64,000 nt of DNA, taken from the NCBI RefSeq assembly GCF_015221875.1, contig NZ_JACYGY010000001.1:1116001-1180000 (forward strand), given 5' to 3'. Below are positions 7,522 through 15,977 of the stretch, in pieces. Position 1 is the first letter of the stretch. Each line of letters begins with the position of its first letter. The notes below the pieces were generated by a model. The model searched no databases. It was given only the letters and a program-made list of their open reading frames with translations, and had not been told where the DNA came from. This DNA comes from Dyadobacter subterraneus. Its GTDB lineage: Bacteria; Bacteroidota; Bacteroidia; Cytophagales; Spirosomataceae. A program made the translations under genes and the position numbers.

Positions 7522-9096
7522 ATGAGCAAGATAAAAAAATCTATCGTCTTTAAAGAATACTGCCCGCAGCAGCTATTATTTTTACCACCTTCTCTTGAAG
7601 AACTGATACCTCCTACGCATTTGGTACGGGTTGTTAATGAAGTAGTTGAACGGATGGATATCACAGAGCTGATGAACCTTTATGAAGGTGGGGGAACCAG
7701 CGCATACCATCCGCGGATGCTGCTGAAAGTCTTACTTTATGCGTATTGCATCAAGATATATACTGGCAGAAAGATAGCCCGTGCCCTGGGTCAGGACATC
7801 CATTTCTTCTGGCTGAGCAGTATGAGCCGGCCCGATTTTCGGACCATCAATACTTTCCGGAGCAGCAAAGCCAAAGAAGTGATTGAAGTGCTGTTCAGCT
7901 CCATGCTGGTGTTTTTGATGGAACACAAGTATATCAAAATGGAGCACTATTTCTGTGATGGCAGCCCATTTATGGCCGATGCCAATAAGCACAAGATGGT
8001 CTGGAAGAAGAATGCCCTCCGGTATAAGGCATCAGCAGAACAGAAATGCCAGCAGCTGCTCAAAGAGATTGATGCGCTGAATGCATCCGAAGATTTTACC
8101 TACGGAAATAAAGATCTTGAAGAATATGGATCACAGCCTGTTAGCCGGCAGGTCCTGGCCAATCAGATTGACCAGCTCAATGAAAAGATTAAGAATACCA
8201 GCGTCAAAAAAACAAAACGCAAAGCCCAAAGCCTGGGCAAACAACTGGTAGAAACAGCAGATCGGATTGAGAAATACGAGCAGCAGATTCTTATCGCGGG
8301 CAGCCGCAGTGGCTATAATGTAACAGATCAGGACGCCAGTGCGATGATGATGAAAAATAAGGTTGAGGTACTGCCCGCATATAATGTGCTGGCGGGATGT
8401 GAAGATCAGTTTATTACCGGCGTAAGCCTGCACCAGAACACCAATGACGGCACCTGCTTCAAAGACCACTTGGATCAGCTGTCAGTTCAGCAGTCTGTGA
8501 CCCCTGAAAACATCATTGCTGACAGCATCTTTGGTACCGAAGAGAATTATGAGCTACTGGAAAACAAGGGGATAAACAATTATTTGAAATTCCCCCAGTT
8601 CCATAATGAGCAAAAGAAATCCTATAAGAATAACCCTTTTTTAAAAGAGAATTTCTATTACGATCCCGCTGCAGATAGCTATACCTGCCCCAATAAGCAG
8701 CAGCTTACTTTTCGAAGCAGCTATAAGCATACACATAAAAAAACAGGTTATCAGTCACATATAAAGGAATACGAATGTACAGACTGCACGGGTTGCCCAT
8801 TCTACGAACGCTGTTGTAAATCTACCCAAGGGCATAACCGTACACTCAAAGTTAATGAGCAGCTTGACCAATACAAGCAACAGGCACGGGACAACCTTAA
8901 CTCACAGAAAGGTTTTGAGCTCCGCAGACGAAGAAGTATTGAAATAGAAAGCTGCTTTGGCGACATAAAAGCCAACATGGGTTTTCGCCGCTTCCATCTT
9001 AGAGGTCTTAAAAAGGTAACTACTGAGTTTACCTTGGTTGCTATGGCCCACAACCTGAGAAAACTGCATCTTAAAAGACAAAAATCAGCAGCCTAA
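7522..9096 (+). CDS. IS1182 family transposase
   Basis: 524-residue DDE-type transposase, the usual length for the family. The N-terminal DUF772-like region is clear (YHPRMLLKVLLYAYCIKIYT, SRPDFRTINTFRSSKAKEV). Acidic residues likely to be catalytic are in YFCDGSPFMADANKH, ENIIADSIFGTEENYELL and IEIESCFGDIKANMGFRRF. A Cys cluster (ECTDCTGCPFYERCCKS) precedes the last catalytic block. The region of about residues 170-260 is coiled-coil-rich (QLNEKIKNTSVKKTKRK). The frame is intact from ATG at 7522 to stop, and both inverted repeats are present, so the element may still be active. Confidence 0.96.
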   Translation: MSKIKKSIVFKEYCPQQLLFLPPSLEELIPPTHLVRVVNEVVERMDITELMNLYEGGGTSAYHPRMLLKVLLYAYCIKIYTGRKIARALGQDIHFFWLSSMSRPDFRTINTFRSSKAKEVIEVLFSSMLVFLMEHKYIKMEHYFCDGSPFMADANKHKMVWKKNALRYKASAEQKCQQLLKEIDALNASEDFTYGNKDLEEYGSQPVSRQVLANQIDQLNEKIKNTSVKKTKRKAQSLGKQLVETADRIEKYEQQILIAGSRSGYNVTDQDASAMMMKNKVEVLPAYNVLAGCEDQFITGVSLHQNTNDGTCFKDHLDQLSVQQSVTPENIIADSIFGTEENYELLENKGINNYLKFPQFHNEQKKSYKNNPFLKENFYYDPAADSYTCPNKQQLTFRSSYKHTHKKTGYQSHIKEYECTDCTGCPFYERCCKSTQGHNRTLKVNEQLDQYKQQARDNLNSQKGFELRRRRSIEIESCFGDIKANMGFRRFHLRGLKKVTTEFTLVAMAHNLRKLHLKRQKSAA

Positions 9097-9100
9097 GTAG

Positions 9101-9149
9101 AAAAAATGGCCAGATAGCTGCTCTTAAGAGTACTTTCCGGCCATTTTTT
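9101..9149. terminator. Hairpin after the transposase gene
   Basis: AAAAAATGGCC and GGCCATTTTTT flank a loop that contains the palindrome CTCTTAAGAG. It begins five bases after the transposase stop codon and has T-runs on both strands, so it can act bidirectionally. Confidence 0.75.
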
Positions 9150-9270
9150 ATAAATCAATTAAATAACGAAGCTAAAAATCAAAATGAAGATCTTTTATTT
9201 ATAAATCAAAGAACTCTTTTTGGTCAGCCCCTTTATATTGTTGCCCGATTAGGGTTTGGTTGTCAGTTCC

Positions 9271-9292
9271 GGGTCATCACAAGGCGTGACCC
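9271..9292. repeat. Palindrome with CACAAGG loop, right arm of a split pair
   Basis: GGGTCA and TGACCC enclose TCACAAGGCG; CCTACGTGCG follows. It matches the general form of the palindrome at 7359-7380 in inverted orientation. It lies 19 bases beyond the mutS2 stop codon. Confidence 0.65.
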
Positions 9293-9310
9293 CTACGTGC
9301 GAAAAAAAAA

Positions 9311-11719
9311 TTATTTCAATTTCACGATTGTTACGCCCGCACCGCCGCGATCTGCATGTTCGTCCTGCATTCCTGCAACATGAGAATAGCCACGTAAATG
9401 ATTTCTGACAAGTGTTCTCAAAATTCCGTCTCCTTTACCATGTACAACACGCAGCTCGTCGTAGCCGAGCATTATGGCGTTGTCCATGAATGAATCCAGA
9501 ACACCCAGTGCTTCTTCTCCTCGTTTTCCGCGAATGTCCAGATTGAAACTGAAATTCATCATCCGTTCATTCAAATCCACACCTTTGGAAACTGTTCTTA
9601 ATTTCTTTTCTCCGGTAGCCTCTTTGTAGGTTCTGTTTGAGACTTTTTCCAACCGGTTCAACTTGATATTTGATTTTAGATCGCCAATCCGGATTTCCGC
9701 ATCTTTGCCTTTTAGCGAAAGTACTTCACCAGTGGCATTTTGTCCGATTACACGTACATAACTGCCGACGGTAATCGCACCATCTTCCGGTTCAAAAACA
9801 TTGTCTTCTGATGGAAGTTCTTCAACTTCTTCCAGTTTCAAATTCTTTTTGCCAAAGTTTTCAAGAGTGGTCCGGACGGTTTTTGTCTTTTCCTTTTCGG
9901 CTTTGTTTTCCTTTATTTCACGAATCGTATTTTCAATTAACTGGTTCGCGTCCGACAATAAGTTTTTCGCTTTTTGCTTTGCATCATTTACCAGTTTTTT
10001 CTCATTGTTTTCCAAATTGGATTTCAGCTTGGTATATTCGGAAAGCTGCTGAGCGGCTTTTCTTTCTTTGATACCCAGCTCAATATTTTTCTCTGCAAAA
10101 ACTTTACGTTCAATATCCAGTTCTTTCAGTAACTTTTCAAAATTGACCTGCTGCGTTCCGAGCTTTTCTTTGGCGCGGTTTATAACCGTATTTGGTAAAC
10201 CGATTTTTGAAGCAATTTCAAAAGCAAATGAACTGCCGGGTCTTCCAATTTCCAGTTGATAAATTGGTTCCAGATGTTCACCATCGAAACGCATGGCACC
10301 ATTTACCAGACCTTCTGTTTTGTCTGCTAAAACTTTCAGATTAGTATAATGCGTATTGATCACGCCATAAGCTCCTGATTTTGTCAGGTCTTCCAGAATC
10401 GCTTCTGCTATCGCGCCCCCTAGTCCTGGTTCTGTTCCGGTTCCAAATTCATCGATCAGGAAAAGTGTTCTTTTATTGGCTAATGTAAGGAAATGACGCA
10501 TGTTGGTAAGATGTGAGCTGTACGTACTCAAATCATTTTCCAGCGATTGTTCATCACCAATATCAATAAAAATATTCTGGAAAAACCCCATGGAAGATCC
10601 ATCCGCCATGGGCACCAGAAGTCCGCATTGATGCATGTATTGTATCAATCCAACCGTTTTCAAAGAGACAGATTTTCCACCTGCATTTGGTCCGGAAACA
10701 ATCAGGATTCTCTGTTTATCCTGCAACTGAATATTCAGCGGAACTACTTTTTTTCCTTGTTTTTGAAATGATAAATGCAATAACGGATGTCTTGCATCTT
10801 TCCAATCCACAAATTGTTTGTTGACAAAAGTCGGATTCGTCGCATTCATCTGAATCGCAATTTTTGCTTTCGCCCGCAGAAAATCCATCAAACCTAAAAA
10901 AGAATATGCCTTTTGAAGATCCGGCACAAACGGCCTAAGCTGATCCGTCAGATGCATTAGTATCCGATTTATTTCCCGGCGCTCTTCATATTCAAGTTCA
11001 CGGATTTCATTATTAGACTCAAAAACATCCGTTGGTTCTATAAAAACAGTTTGTCCGGTGGAAGATTCATCATGAATAAATCCTTTCAACTTTCTTTTAT
11101 GCTCAGCTGCAAGGGGAATTACCACCCTGCCATTTCTGACGGTCAGCGAAACATCTTCGCTTATCCAGCCGCTGCTTTTGGCGGTGCGCAGCATGGTATC
11201 TAGTTTTTTACGAATTCCAGCTTGCTCCGAGATTAATTTCTTTCTGATTCTGGCCAATTCCGGTGAAGCAGTATCGCGAATTTGTCCTCGATCGTCAATG
11301 ATTTTATCAATCGAATCTGTTATCGCCTTATCAACACGAACGGTTTTGGCATATTCACTTAAAAGTGGAAATGATTCAGGTTCCTGATTGGCAAAAAAGC
11401 GCAGACAAAGACGGATCGTCTGAAGTGATGCTTTTAAATCTGAAAATTCTTCCAGCGTTAGTAACATGCCTTCAATGCTGGCACGTTTCAGGTAAGGTGT
11501 TGCGTCAATGTAATTTTGAGAAGGGAAATCTTCCCCGATTTCCATTACCCGTTTCATTTCAGCAGTTTGGCTTACCAGTTTTTCAACCATGCCAAAATTA
11601 TCTGAAAAACGGATTTTTTCAACAAAACCGCGCCCTAATGGACTTATACACGCTTCTTTCAACAATTCGCGCAGTTTGTCAAAACCTAATTTTTGTTCTA
11701 TTGTATTGGGGTATAACAT
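9311..11719 (-). CDS. mutS2: Endonuclease MutS2 / Smr-domain ATPase
   Basis: 802 residues, normal for the family. A MutS-like core and ABC ATPase carry Walker A GPNAGGKS (343-350) and Walker B LFLIDEFGTGTEPG, with the ABC signature-like region STYSSHLTNM between them. A long coiled-coil (about 515-640, KERKAAQQLSEYTKL...) follows. The C-terminal Smr nuclease domain (about 727-802) contains LDIRGKRGEEAL and RVVHGKGDGILR. MutS2 proteins act in suppressing recombination or in rescuing collided ribosomes; they lack the MutS mismatch-recognition domain, as here. The gene follows the DUF7935-like gene by 69 bases on the same strand and may be co-transcribed with it. Confidence 0.97.
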   Translation of the reverse strand: MLYPNTIEQKLGFDKLRELLKEACISPLGRGFVEKIRFSDNFGMVEKLVSQTAEMKRVMEIGEDFPSQNYIDATPYLKRASIEGMLLTLEEFSDLKASLQTIRLCLRFFANQEPESFPLLSEYAKTVRVDKAITDSIDKIIDDRGQIRDTASPELARIRKKLISEQAGIRKKLDTMLRTAKSSGWISEDVSLTVRNGRVVIPLAAEHKRKLKGFIHDESSTGQTVFIEPTDVFESNNEIRELEYEERREINRILMHLTDQLRPFVPDLQKAYSFLGLMDFLRAKAKIAIQMNATNPTFVNKQFVDWKDARHPLLHLSFQKQGKKVVPLNIQLQDKQRILIVSGPNAGGKSVSLKTVGLIQYMHQCGLLVPMADGSSMGFFQNIFIDIGDEQSLENDLSTYSSHLTNMRHFLTLANKRTLFLIDEFGTGTEPGLGGAIAEAILEDLTKSGAYGVINTHYTNLKVLADKTEGLVNGAMRFDGEHLEPIYQLEIGRPGSSFAFEIASKIGLPNTVINRAKEKLGTQQVNFEKLLKELDIERKVFAEKNIELGIKERKAAQQLSEYTKLKSNLENNEKKLVNDAKQKAKNLLSDANQLIENTIREIKENKAEKEKTKTVRTTLENFGKKNLKLEEVEELPSEDNVFEPEDGAITVGSYVRVIGQNATGEVLSLKGKDAEIRIGDLKSNIKLNRLEKVSNRTYKEATGEKKLRTVSKGVDLNERMMNFSFNLDIRGKRGEEALGVLDSFMDNAIMLGYDELRVVHGKGDGILRTLVRNHLRGYSHVAGMQDEHADRGGAGVTIVKLK

Positions 11720-11788
11720 TCTAATATTTCTGATTTTGAAATTGTCCGTATCAAGTTTTCAACTTTGATTTAAGCGGACGGTCATTTT

Positions 11789-12307
11789 TTAAAACAATTT
11801 CTGGATTTCCTCCTTCACAAACTTTAAGGCATGTGTTGTCGGTTGAATTTCCTGCTGGATCACCTGTGCAAAAATCTTTTTAGCAAGCTCAGAAGCCGGT
11901 GCTTCTGCATCTACTTCAACAGCCGCCTGATTGATCAACGAAACGATTTCGTTCATCGCGTTGGAAACCTGTCCCCAGGCATCAATACTGATATAAATTT
12001 GCTGAGCTAGATTATGGTTGTATTCCTCACGGATTTCATACAACAGGATTTGCTGCAATTCCAGTGCATTGCCGGCGGAAGCTACCAGTCTTAATAACAG
12101 ATTATTTGGTGTAATTCGTTCTAAAAACAAACACATCCGTTCATAAGCCTGCAAACGTAGCGGTAATGTGATTTTAATATTTTTACTGCGTATATCATTT
12201 TTTTGTTTGTCGAAAACTTTTTCTGCAACTGTGGTAATAGTCAGATACATACCATAAGTCAAGATGGCGCCAAGTATCAGAACGGTAATGAATGAGTAGT
12301 ACTCCAT
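11789..12307 (-). CDS. DUF7935-like single-pass membrane protein
   Basis: 172 residues. The N-terminus (YYSFITVLILGAILTYGMYL) is one transmembrane helix, followed by an alpha-helical cytoplasmic domain with ITLPLRLQAYERMCLFLERI and WGQVSNAMNEIVSLINQAA. The pattern matches a Bacteroidota-restricted family annotated DUF7935, function unknown. It sits just upstream of mutS2 on the same strand with a 69-base gap and diverges from the Fe-S scaffold gene. The start at 12307 places the helix immediately after Met, which supports it. Confidence 0.85.
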   Translation of the reverse strand: MEYYSFITVLILGAILTYGMYLTITTVAEKVFDKQKNDIRSKNIKITLPLRLQAYERMCLFLERITPNNLLLRLVASAGNALELQQILLYEIREEYNHNLAQQIYISIDAWGQVSNAMNEIVSLINQAAVEVDAEAPASELAKKIFAQVIQQEIQPTTHALKFVKEEIQKLF

Positions 12308-12559
12308 AGCTTTATTTAATAGTATTTTTGTAACGCATCAAGGTGCGAAATTACAAGATAACTGAAAATTAGAAGGAAGAAAGTGAATTAAATGCGAATT
12401 CAAAAAACATAATTGCTGTTAACTTGTAGCAAACCTCAGTATGTGCCGGTCGTTTACCGGGATGATACAAAGGTTTGCCGAAGTTATTAGATCCTTTTGA
12501 GATCTGAAATTGTTTTTGAGCAACTACATTTTTGAAAGGTAATTATTATTGAGTTATTC

Positions 12560-12856
12560 ATGGAAAACCCAATTCAAATTACAGACAAGGCCAAGCTTGA
12601 AATTGTCACCACGCTGGAAGCTAACAAAATTCCTGACACCTACGGTTTGAGAGTAGGGTTGCGTGGTGGGGGATGCAGCGGAACATTCTTACTGGGTTTT
12701 GATACCGCTTCGGAATTTGATCAGATTTACAAAATTGACGGTGTTAAAGTGATCATAGACAAGCGGCATTTAATGTACGTTCTTGGTGTTTTGGTAGACT
12801 ATGAAGAAGGAATGAACGGGAGCGGTTATACGGTTTCATCTCTGGATAAGAAATAA
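12560..12856 (+). CDS. HesB/IscA-like A-type iron-sulfur protein lacking the C-terminal Cys pair
   Basis: 98 residues of the A-type carrier fold: ITDKAKLEI, GLRVGLRGGGCSGTFLLGFD, YVLGVLVDYEEGMNGSGYTV. The first conserved Cys is present (C39 in GGGCSG), but the chain ends SSLDKK where canonical IscA/ErpA/SufA carry a CGCG motif, so two of the three cluster ligands are missing. The stop codon is clean and no CGC-like coding appears in the downstream frames I inspected. It may be a scaffold variant that binds a cluster as a dimer with other ligands, or a divergent non-Fe-S member. It is monocistronic, with a 252-base upstream spacer shared with the DUF7935 gene. Confidence 0.88.
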   Translation: MENPIQITDKAKLEIVTTLEANKIPDTYGLRVGLRGGGCSGTFLLGFDTASEFDQIYKIDGVKVIIDKRHLMYVLGVLVDYEEGMNGSGYTVSSLDKK

Positions 12857-12880
12857 AATCCCCACTTTTTCAATTTTGTC

Positions 12881-13459
12881 CTAATCTTCGATTGTAACAT
12901 GTTTCCAGTTTTCCCCGGAACGTATCCTGTTTAGCTGCGTATGCGTAATTCCAAATTGCTTTGCAATCATTTTCAATCGGTTATTATCGTTTTTAAGCAA
13001 CTTCTTGATAATTCTCACTTTGCTCTCCGTTAGCTTGTAATTCTTGGTACGACGGGGAATTACACGGTTGATAAAGGCCGGATTTTCACGGTTGTGATCA
13101 ATCATTTCCGTTTTCGTAACCCATCTCAGATTTTCGTAATAATTGTTCTGTTTTTCGTAATCTGTATGGATCACGAATCCATGATCATCGCTTGCTTTCT
13201 CTACAAAGTTTTCTGCTACCAGTTTATGTACATAGCGATTTATCGTTTTCCCGCCTGTAACACGAATATTTAAAGAACGATATCCCTGAATCACAGATCC
13301 TTTGATAATGGCTCCGTCCTTTGGGTTATTTTGAAAACTTTTCAGTCTTCCATAGTTGGAAACCTCATAATGCGGCGCATTTTCAACTTCTTCGAACTTA
13401 ATAACAGCCCATTTCTCATTCCAAAAACTCCGGCTCACAGTTGGTGTTTGCTCATTCAT
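12881..13459 (-). CDS. NUMOD4/HNH-type protein with C-terminal helix-turn-helix
   Basis: 192 residues. Residues about 14-60 match the NUMOD4 module (WAVIKFEEVENAPHYEVSNY, GRLKSF). An HNH-like segment follows (VHKLVAENFVEKA, VIHTDYEKQNNYYENLRWVT). The tail is a DNA-binding helix-turn-helix (KMIAKQFGITHTQLNRIRSG). NUMOD modules were defined in homing endonucleases, but this gene sits in a plain intergenic slot between an Fe-S gene and a CoA-binding protein, with no intron or intein visible. The HNH core is imperfect (HTD where NHxDG is usual). It could be a free-standing nuclease or a domesticated regulator; I cannot tell which. Confidence 0.85.
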   Translation of the reverse strand: MNEQTPTVSRSFWNEKWAVIKFEEVENAPHYEVSNYGRLKSFQNNPKDGAIIKGSVIQGYRSLNIRVTGGKTINRYVHKLVAENFVEKASDDHGFVIHTDYEKQNNYYENLRWVTKTEMIDHNRENPAFINRVIPRRTKNYKLTESKVRIIKKLLKNDNNRLKMIAKQFGITHTQLNRIRSGENWKHVTIED

Positions 13460-13574
13460 TGTTTAACCTTCGATTATTAAATTATAATTTTTTATCAGTA
13501 AGTAATATGCGGACTAAGAAAACTTAATGCCAGGAATGAATGTTTTGAATTAAAGTGTTTAACAATTTTTTCAA

Positions 13575-13943
13575 ATGAAAGAAATGAAACGTACGCTTAT
13601 TGTTGGTGCTTCCGCTAATCCTTCCAGATACTCATTTCTGGCCAGCCAAAAACTTAAAAGTAAGGGCCATCCTGTTTTTCTTCTTGGCAGGAGAAAGGGA
13701 GTTATTGCCGATCAGGAAATCCATGTCGAACCCATTAACTGGGAAGATATCGATACGGTGACCTTGTATATCAACCCAAGTATTCAACCTTCCTACTACG
13801 ATTATATAATTTCATTAAAACCAAAACGTGTAATTTTTAACCCTGGTACAGAAAACCGCGAATTTGAAAACATCTTAGCCGCTAAAAATATCATACCAGT
13901 GGAAGCATGCACTTTAGTGATGCTGTCAACGGGTCAGTATTAG
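13575..13943 (+). CDS. CoA-binding domain protein (YccU-like)
   Basis: 122-residue single-domain Rossmann protein: TLIVGASANPSRYSFLASQK with the glycine-poor CoA-binding entry, PVFLLGRRKG, DTVTLYINPSIQPSYYDYI and KRVIFNPGTENREFE, ending near VEACTLVMLSTGQY. This is the CoA_binding_2 family, whose biochemical role is still unclear. Met at 13575 or 13584 (MKEMKRTL) could start it; both give the same fold. It is followed by a terminator and faces fabH convergently. Confidence 0.9.
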   Translation: MKEMKRTLIVGASANPSRYSFLASQKLKSKGHPVFLLGRRKGVIADQEIHVEPINWEDIDTVTLYINPSIQPSYYDYIISLKPKRVIFNPGTENREFENILAAKNIIPVEACTLVMLSTGQY

Positions 13944-13966
13944 TAATTAATGAGGGGAGTAGTTAT

Positions 13967-13993
13967 AAAAAAGACAGGTTTCCTGCCTTTTTT
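13967..13993. terminator. Terminator between the CoA-binding gene and fabH
   Basis: AAAAGACAGG and CCTGCCTTTT pair with one mismatch around TTT, followed by TT. Poly-A and poly-T flanks let it serve both convergent genes. Confidence 0.65.
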
Positions 13994-14049
13994 CCTTTGC
14001 AAATTTAGTTTTCTATTTTTTTATTTTTAATAATTACATCTCATTTTTT

Positions 14050-15051
14050 TTACCATCTGATCAACGCAGAAGCCCACGTAAACCCACTTCCAAACGCAGC
14101 CAGACATACGAGATCACCCTCCTTAATCCTGCCTTGTTCCCAAGCTTCTGCCATCGCAATCGGAATTGAAGCGGCTGTTGTATTTCCAAAACGCTGAATA
14201 TTATTGATCACCTGCTCTTCGGATAGACCCATTTGCTGGCGTACATAATCACTGATTCTGATGTTGGCCTGATGCGGCACAAGCACGTTTACATCGCTGG
14301 AAGCATATCCGTTGGCTTCTAAGGCTTCATTGATAACTTCACCAAAACGTACAATAGCGTGTTTGAAAACGGTATTCCCGTTCATATAAACATTAAAACC
14401 GCCTTCTTCGATCATTTGAGCCGTAGCAGTTCTGCCTGGTCTGCTGCTGCCTGGTTCTTTTACATAAAGGTCTTCGGCGAACCTACCGTCTGCATGTAAA
14501 TGTGTTGACAAAATCCGATGGTCCGGGTCTTCGGTTGCCTGCAAAACTGCTGCACCTGCGCCGTCCCCAAAAATTACCGCGGTATTTCTGCCAGCCGTAC
14601 TTTTATCAATCCAGGAGGACTGAATTTCGGAACCAACCACAAGCGCCGTTTTATACATTCCGGATTTTATAAACTGGTCTGCAATTGAAAGTGCATAAAC
14701 AAATCCTGAACATTGCTGACGGATATCAATAACCGGTTTCCCATCCATCCCCAATTCGCGCTGCATTAAAAACGCAGAACCGGGAAAAAAGTAATCAGGT
14801 GTGATTGTGGCATATACAATTACATCCACAGCATCTGGTGTAATCCCGGCACATTCCAACGCTTGCCTGGAAGCTTCGGCGGCCATGCTGTAATTGGTAT
14901 CTTTCCCGTATTCGAAATAACGGCGTTCCTTAATTCCGGTCCTTTCCTGAATCCATTCGTCGGATGTTTCCATCCATTGGGTAAGATCATTGTTGGTGAT
15001 AATATTGTCAGGAACGTAATAGCCAAGGCCGGTGATACGCGAAAATGTCAT
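14050..15051 (-). CDS. fabH: Beta-ketoacyl-ACP synthase III
   Basis: 333 residues, thiolase fold. The catalytic triad is visible: C114 in DIRQQCSGFVYA, H260 in VPHQANIRI and N290 in RFGNTTAAS. It starts fatty-acid synthesis by condensing an acyl-CoA with malonyl-ACP; in Bacteroidota the primers include branched-chain acyl-CoAs. It is not in a fab operon here: neighbours are pssA upstream on the same strand, 130 bases away, and a CoA-binding gene downstream. Because Bacteroidota often carry several KASIII paralogues, this could be a secondary copy; ITPDYFFPGSAFLMQRELG is somewhat diverged from the classical FabH. Confidence 0.93.
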   Translation of the reverse strand: MTFSRITGLGYYVPDNIITNNDLTQWMETSDEWIQERTGIKERRYFEYGKDTNYSMAAEASRQALECAGITPDAVDVIVYATITPDYFFPGSAFLMQRELGMDGKPVIDIRQQCSGFVYALSIADQFIKSGMYKTALVVGSEIQSSWIDKSTAGRNTAVIFGDGAGAAVLQATEDPDHRILSTHLHADGRFAEDLYVKEPGSSRPGRTATAQMIEEGGFNVYMNGNTVFKHAIVRFGEVINEALEANGYASSDVNVLVPHQANIRISDYVRQQMGLSEEQVINNIQRFGNTTAASIPIAMAEAWEQGRIKEGDLVCLAAFGSGFTWASALIRW

Positions 15052-15180
15052 GCAGAATTTGATTTGGTATTTTATGCGACCTGGAAGAATCGGTTAATTA
15101 CTTTCATTGCTATGAATGACCGCTGAGACCATGATTCTTTCCAATTTGCAAATTTGCAACAAAAAGTAATTGTTACCAAT

Positions 15181-15882
15181 TTATCCCTTCTTTTCCACCA
15201 AATTAGCGGTTACAGAAAGTGCCAGATAAGCAACAAAAATAATCGGAACTGCTAGCACTTTAAAAAGCAAAAGTAAAACAACAGTCAAAATCATCAGTGA
15301 ATAACGCGCTTCATTTCCCTTCCAGCCAAAAGATCTGAATTTCAATGCAAGCAATTTTATCTCAGAAACGAGCAGGTAACACATCACAACTGTCAATGCC
15401 AGAAGATTTGTAGTATTAACAATCAATGGTTTCCAGGATTCATCACTAAAAATAATTAGCGGCAAAGATGCAATCAGCAAAGCAGCAGCTGGTGTAGGTA
15501 CACCAATAAAAGAATCACTTTGTCTCGGATCATTATTAAATTTAGCCAGACGAATTGCGGAAAATATTGCGATTAGAAAAGCCGGATAAGCTTTCCAGAT
15601 TCCCATAAGATCCGGAATACTTTGCATCAATAACTGATAAATAATGATGGAAGGCAACAATCCAAAAGTTACCATATCAGCCAGGGAATCCAGATCTCTT
15701 CCGATTGGAGAACTCACTTTTAATAATCTTGCTGCAAAGCCGTCAAAAAAATCAAAGATAAGCGCGATGCCGATTAGCCAACAGGAAATGACAATATTAT
15801 TATGAAACGCCTCTACCACGCCCACACATCCGCAAAGCAGATTAAGGCAGGTTAGTACGTTTGGAATATGTCTGTTAAACAT
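15181..15882 (-). CDS. pssA: CDP-diacylglycerol-serine O-phosphatidyltransferase
   Basis: 233-residue membrane enzyme of the CDP-alcohol phosphatidyltransferase family. The signature DGx2ARx8Gx3Dx3D is exact: D47 G48, A51 R52, G61, D65 and D69 in DFFDGFAARLLK and IGRDLDSLAD. The N-terminus MFNRHIPNVLTCLNLLCGCV is the type II PssA entry. It makes phosphatidylserine, the precursor of phosphatidylethanolamine, in the inner membrane. It lies near fabH (same strand, 130 bases), a loose lipid grouping; no decarboxylase (psd) is in the window. Confidence 0.94.
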   Translation of the reverse strand: MFNRHIPNVLTCLNLLCGCVGVVEAFHNNIVISCWLIGIALIFDFFDGFAARLLKVSSPIGRDLDSLADMVTFGLLPSIIIYQLLMQSIPDLMGIWKAYPAFLIAIFSAIRLAKFNNDPRQSDSFIGVPTPAAALLIASLPLIIFSDESWKPLIVNTTNLLALTVVMCYLLVSEIKLLALKFRSFGWKGNEARYSLMILTVVLLLLFKVLAVPIIFVAYLALSVTANLVEKKG

Positions 15883-15977
15883 TTTTAAGTTTCAATACAA
15901 AAGTTAGAGGTGCGGGATGACAAAGGAAATTATAAAATCAGAAGTAATCTGTATTCGTTTGAATTTATAATATCATT

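Larger units (their letters stand above)
7436..9233 (+). mobile_element. IS1182-like insertion sequence, apparently complete
   Basis: The ends carry an 18-bp perfect terminal inverted repeat, AAGGGGCTGACCAAAAAG at 7436-7453 and its complement at 9216-9233. Inside are one full-length transposase gene, a strong hairpin before it (7456-7490) and another after it (9101-9149), which insulate the transposase from outside transcription. I see no convincing target-site duplication (flanks ...GATTTCT and TATATTG...). It lies between the MFS gene and mutS2, in a spacer that also holds palindromic repeats, and disrupts no visible ORF. Confidence 0.9.

Noticed and set aside
7436..9233. Target-site duplication of the IS element
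   Set aside because: No matching direct repeat of 3 or more bases flanks the inverted repeats.
12881..13459. Group I intron or intein homing endonuclease context
   Set aside because: Both neighbouring genes are intact and uninterrupted, and no intron core was seen.
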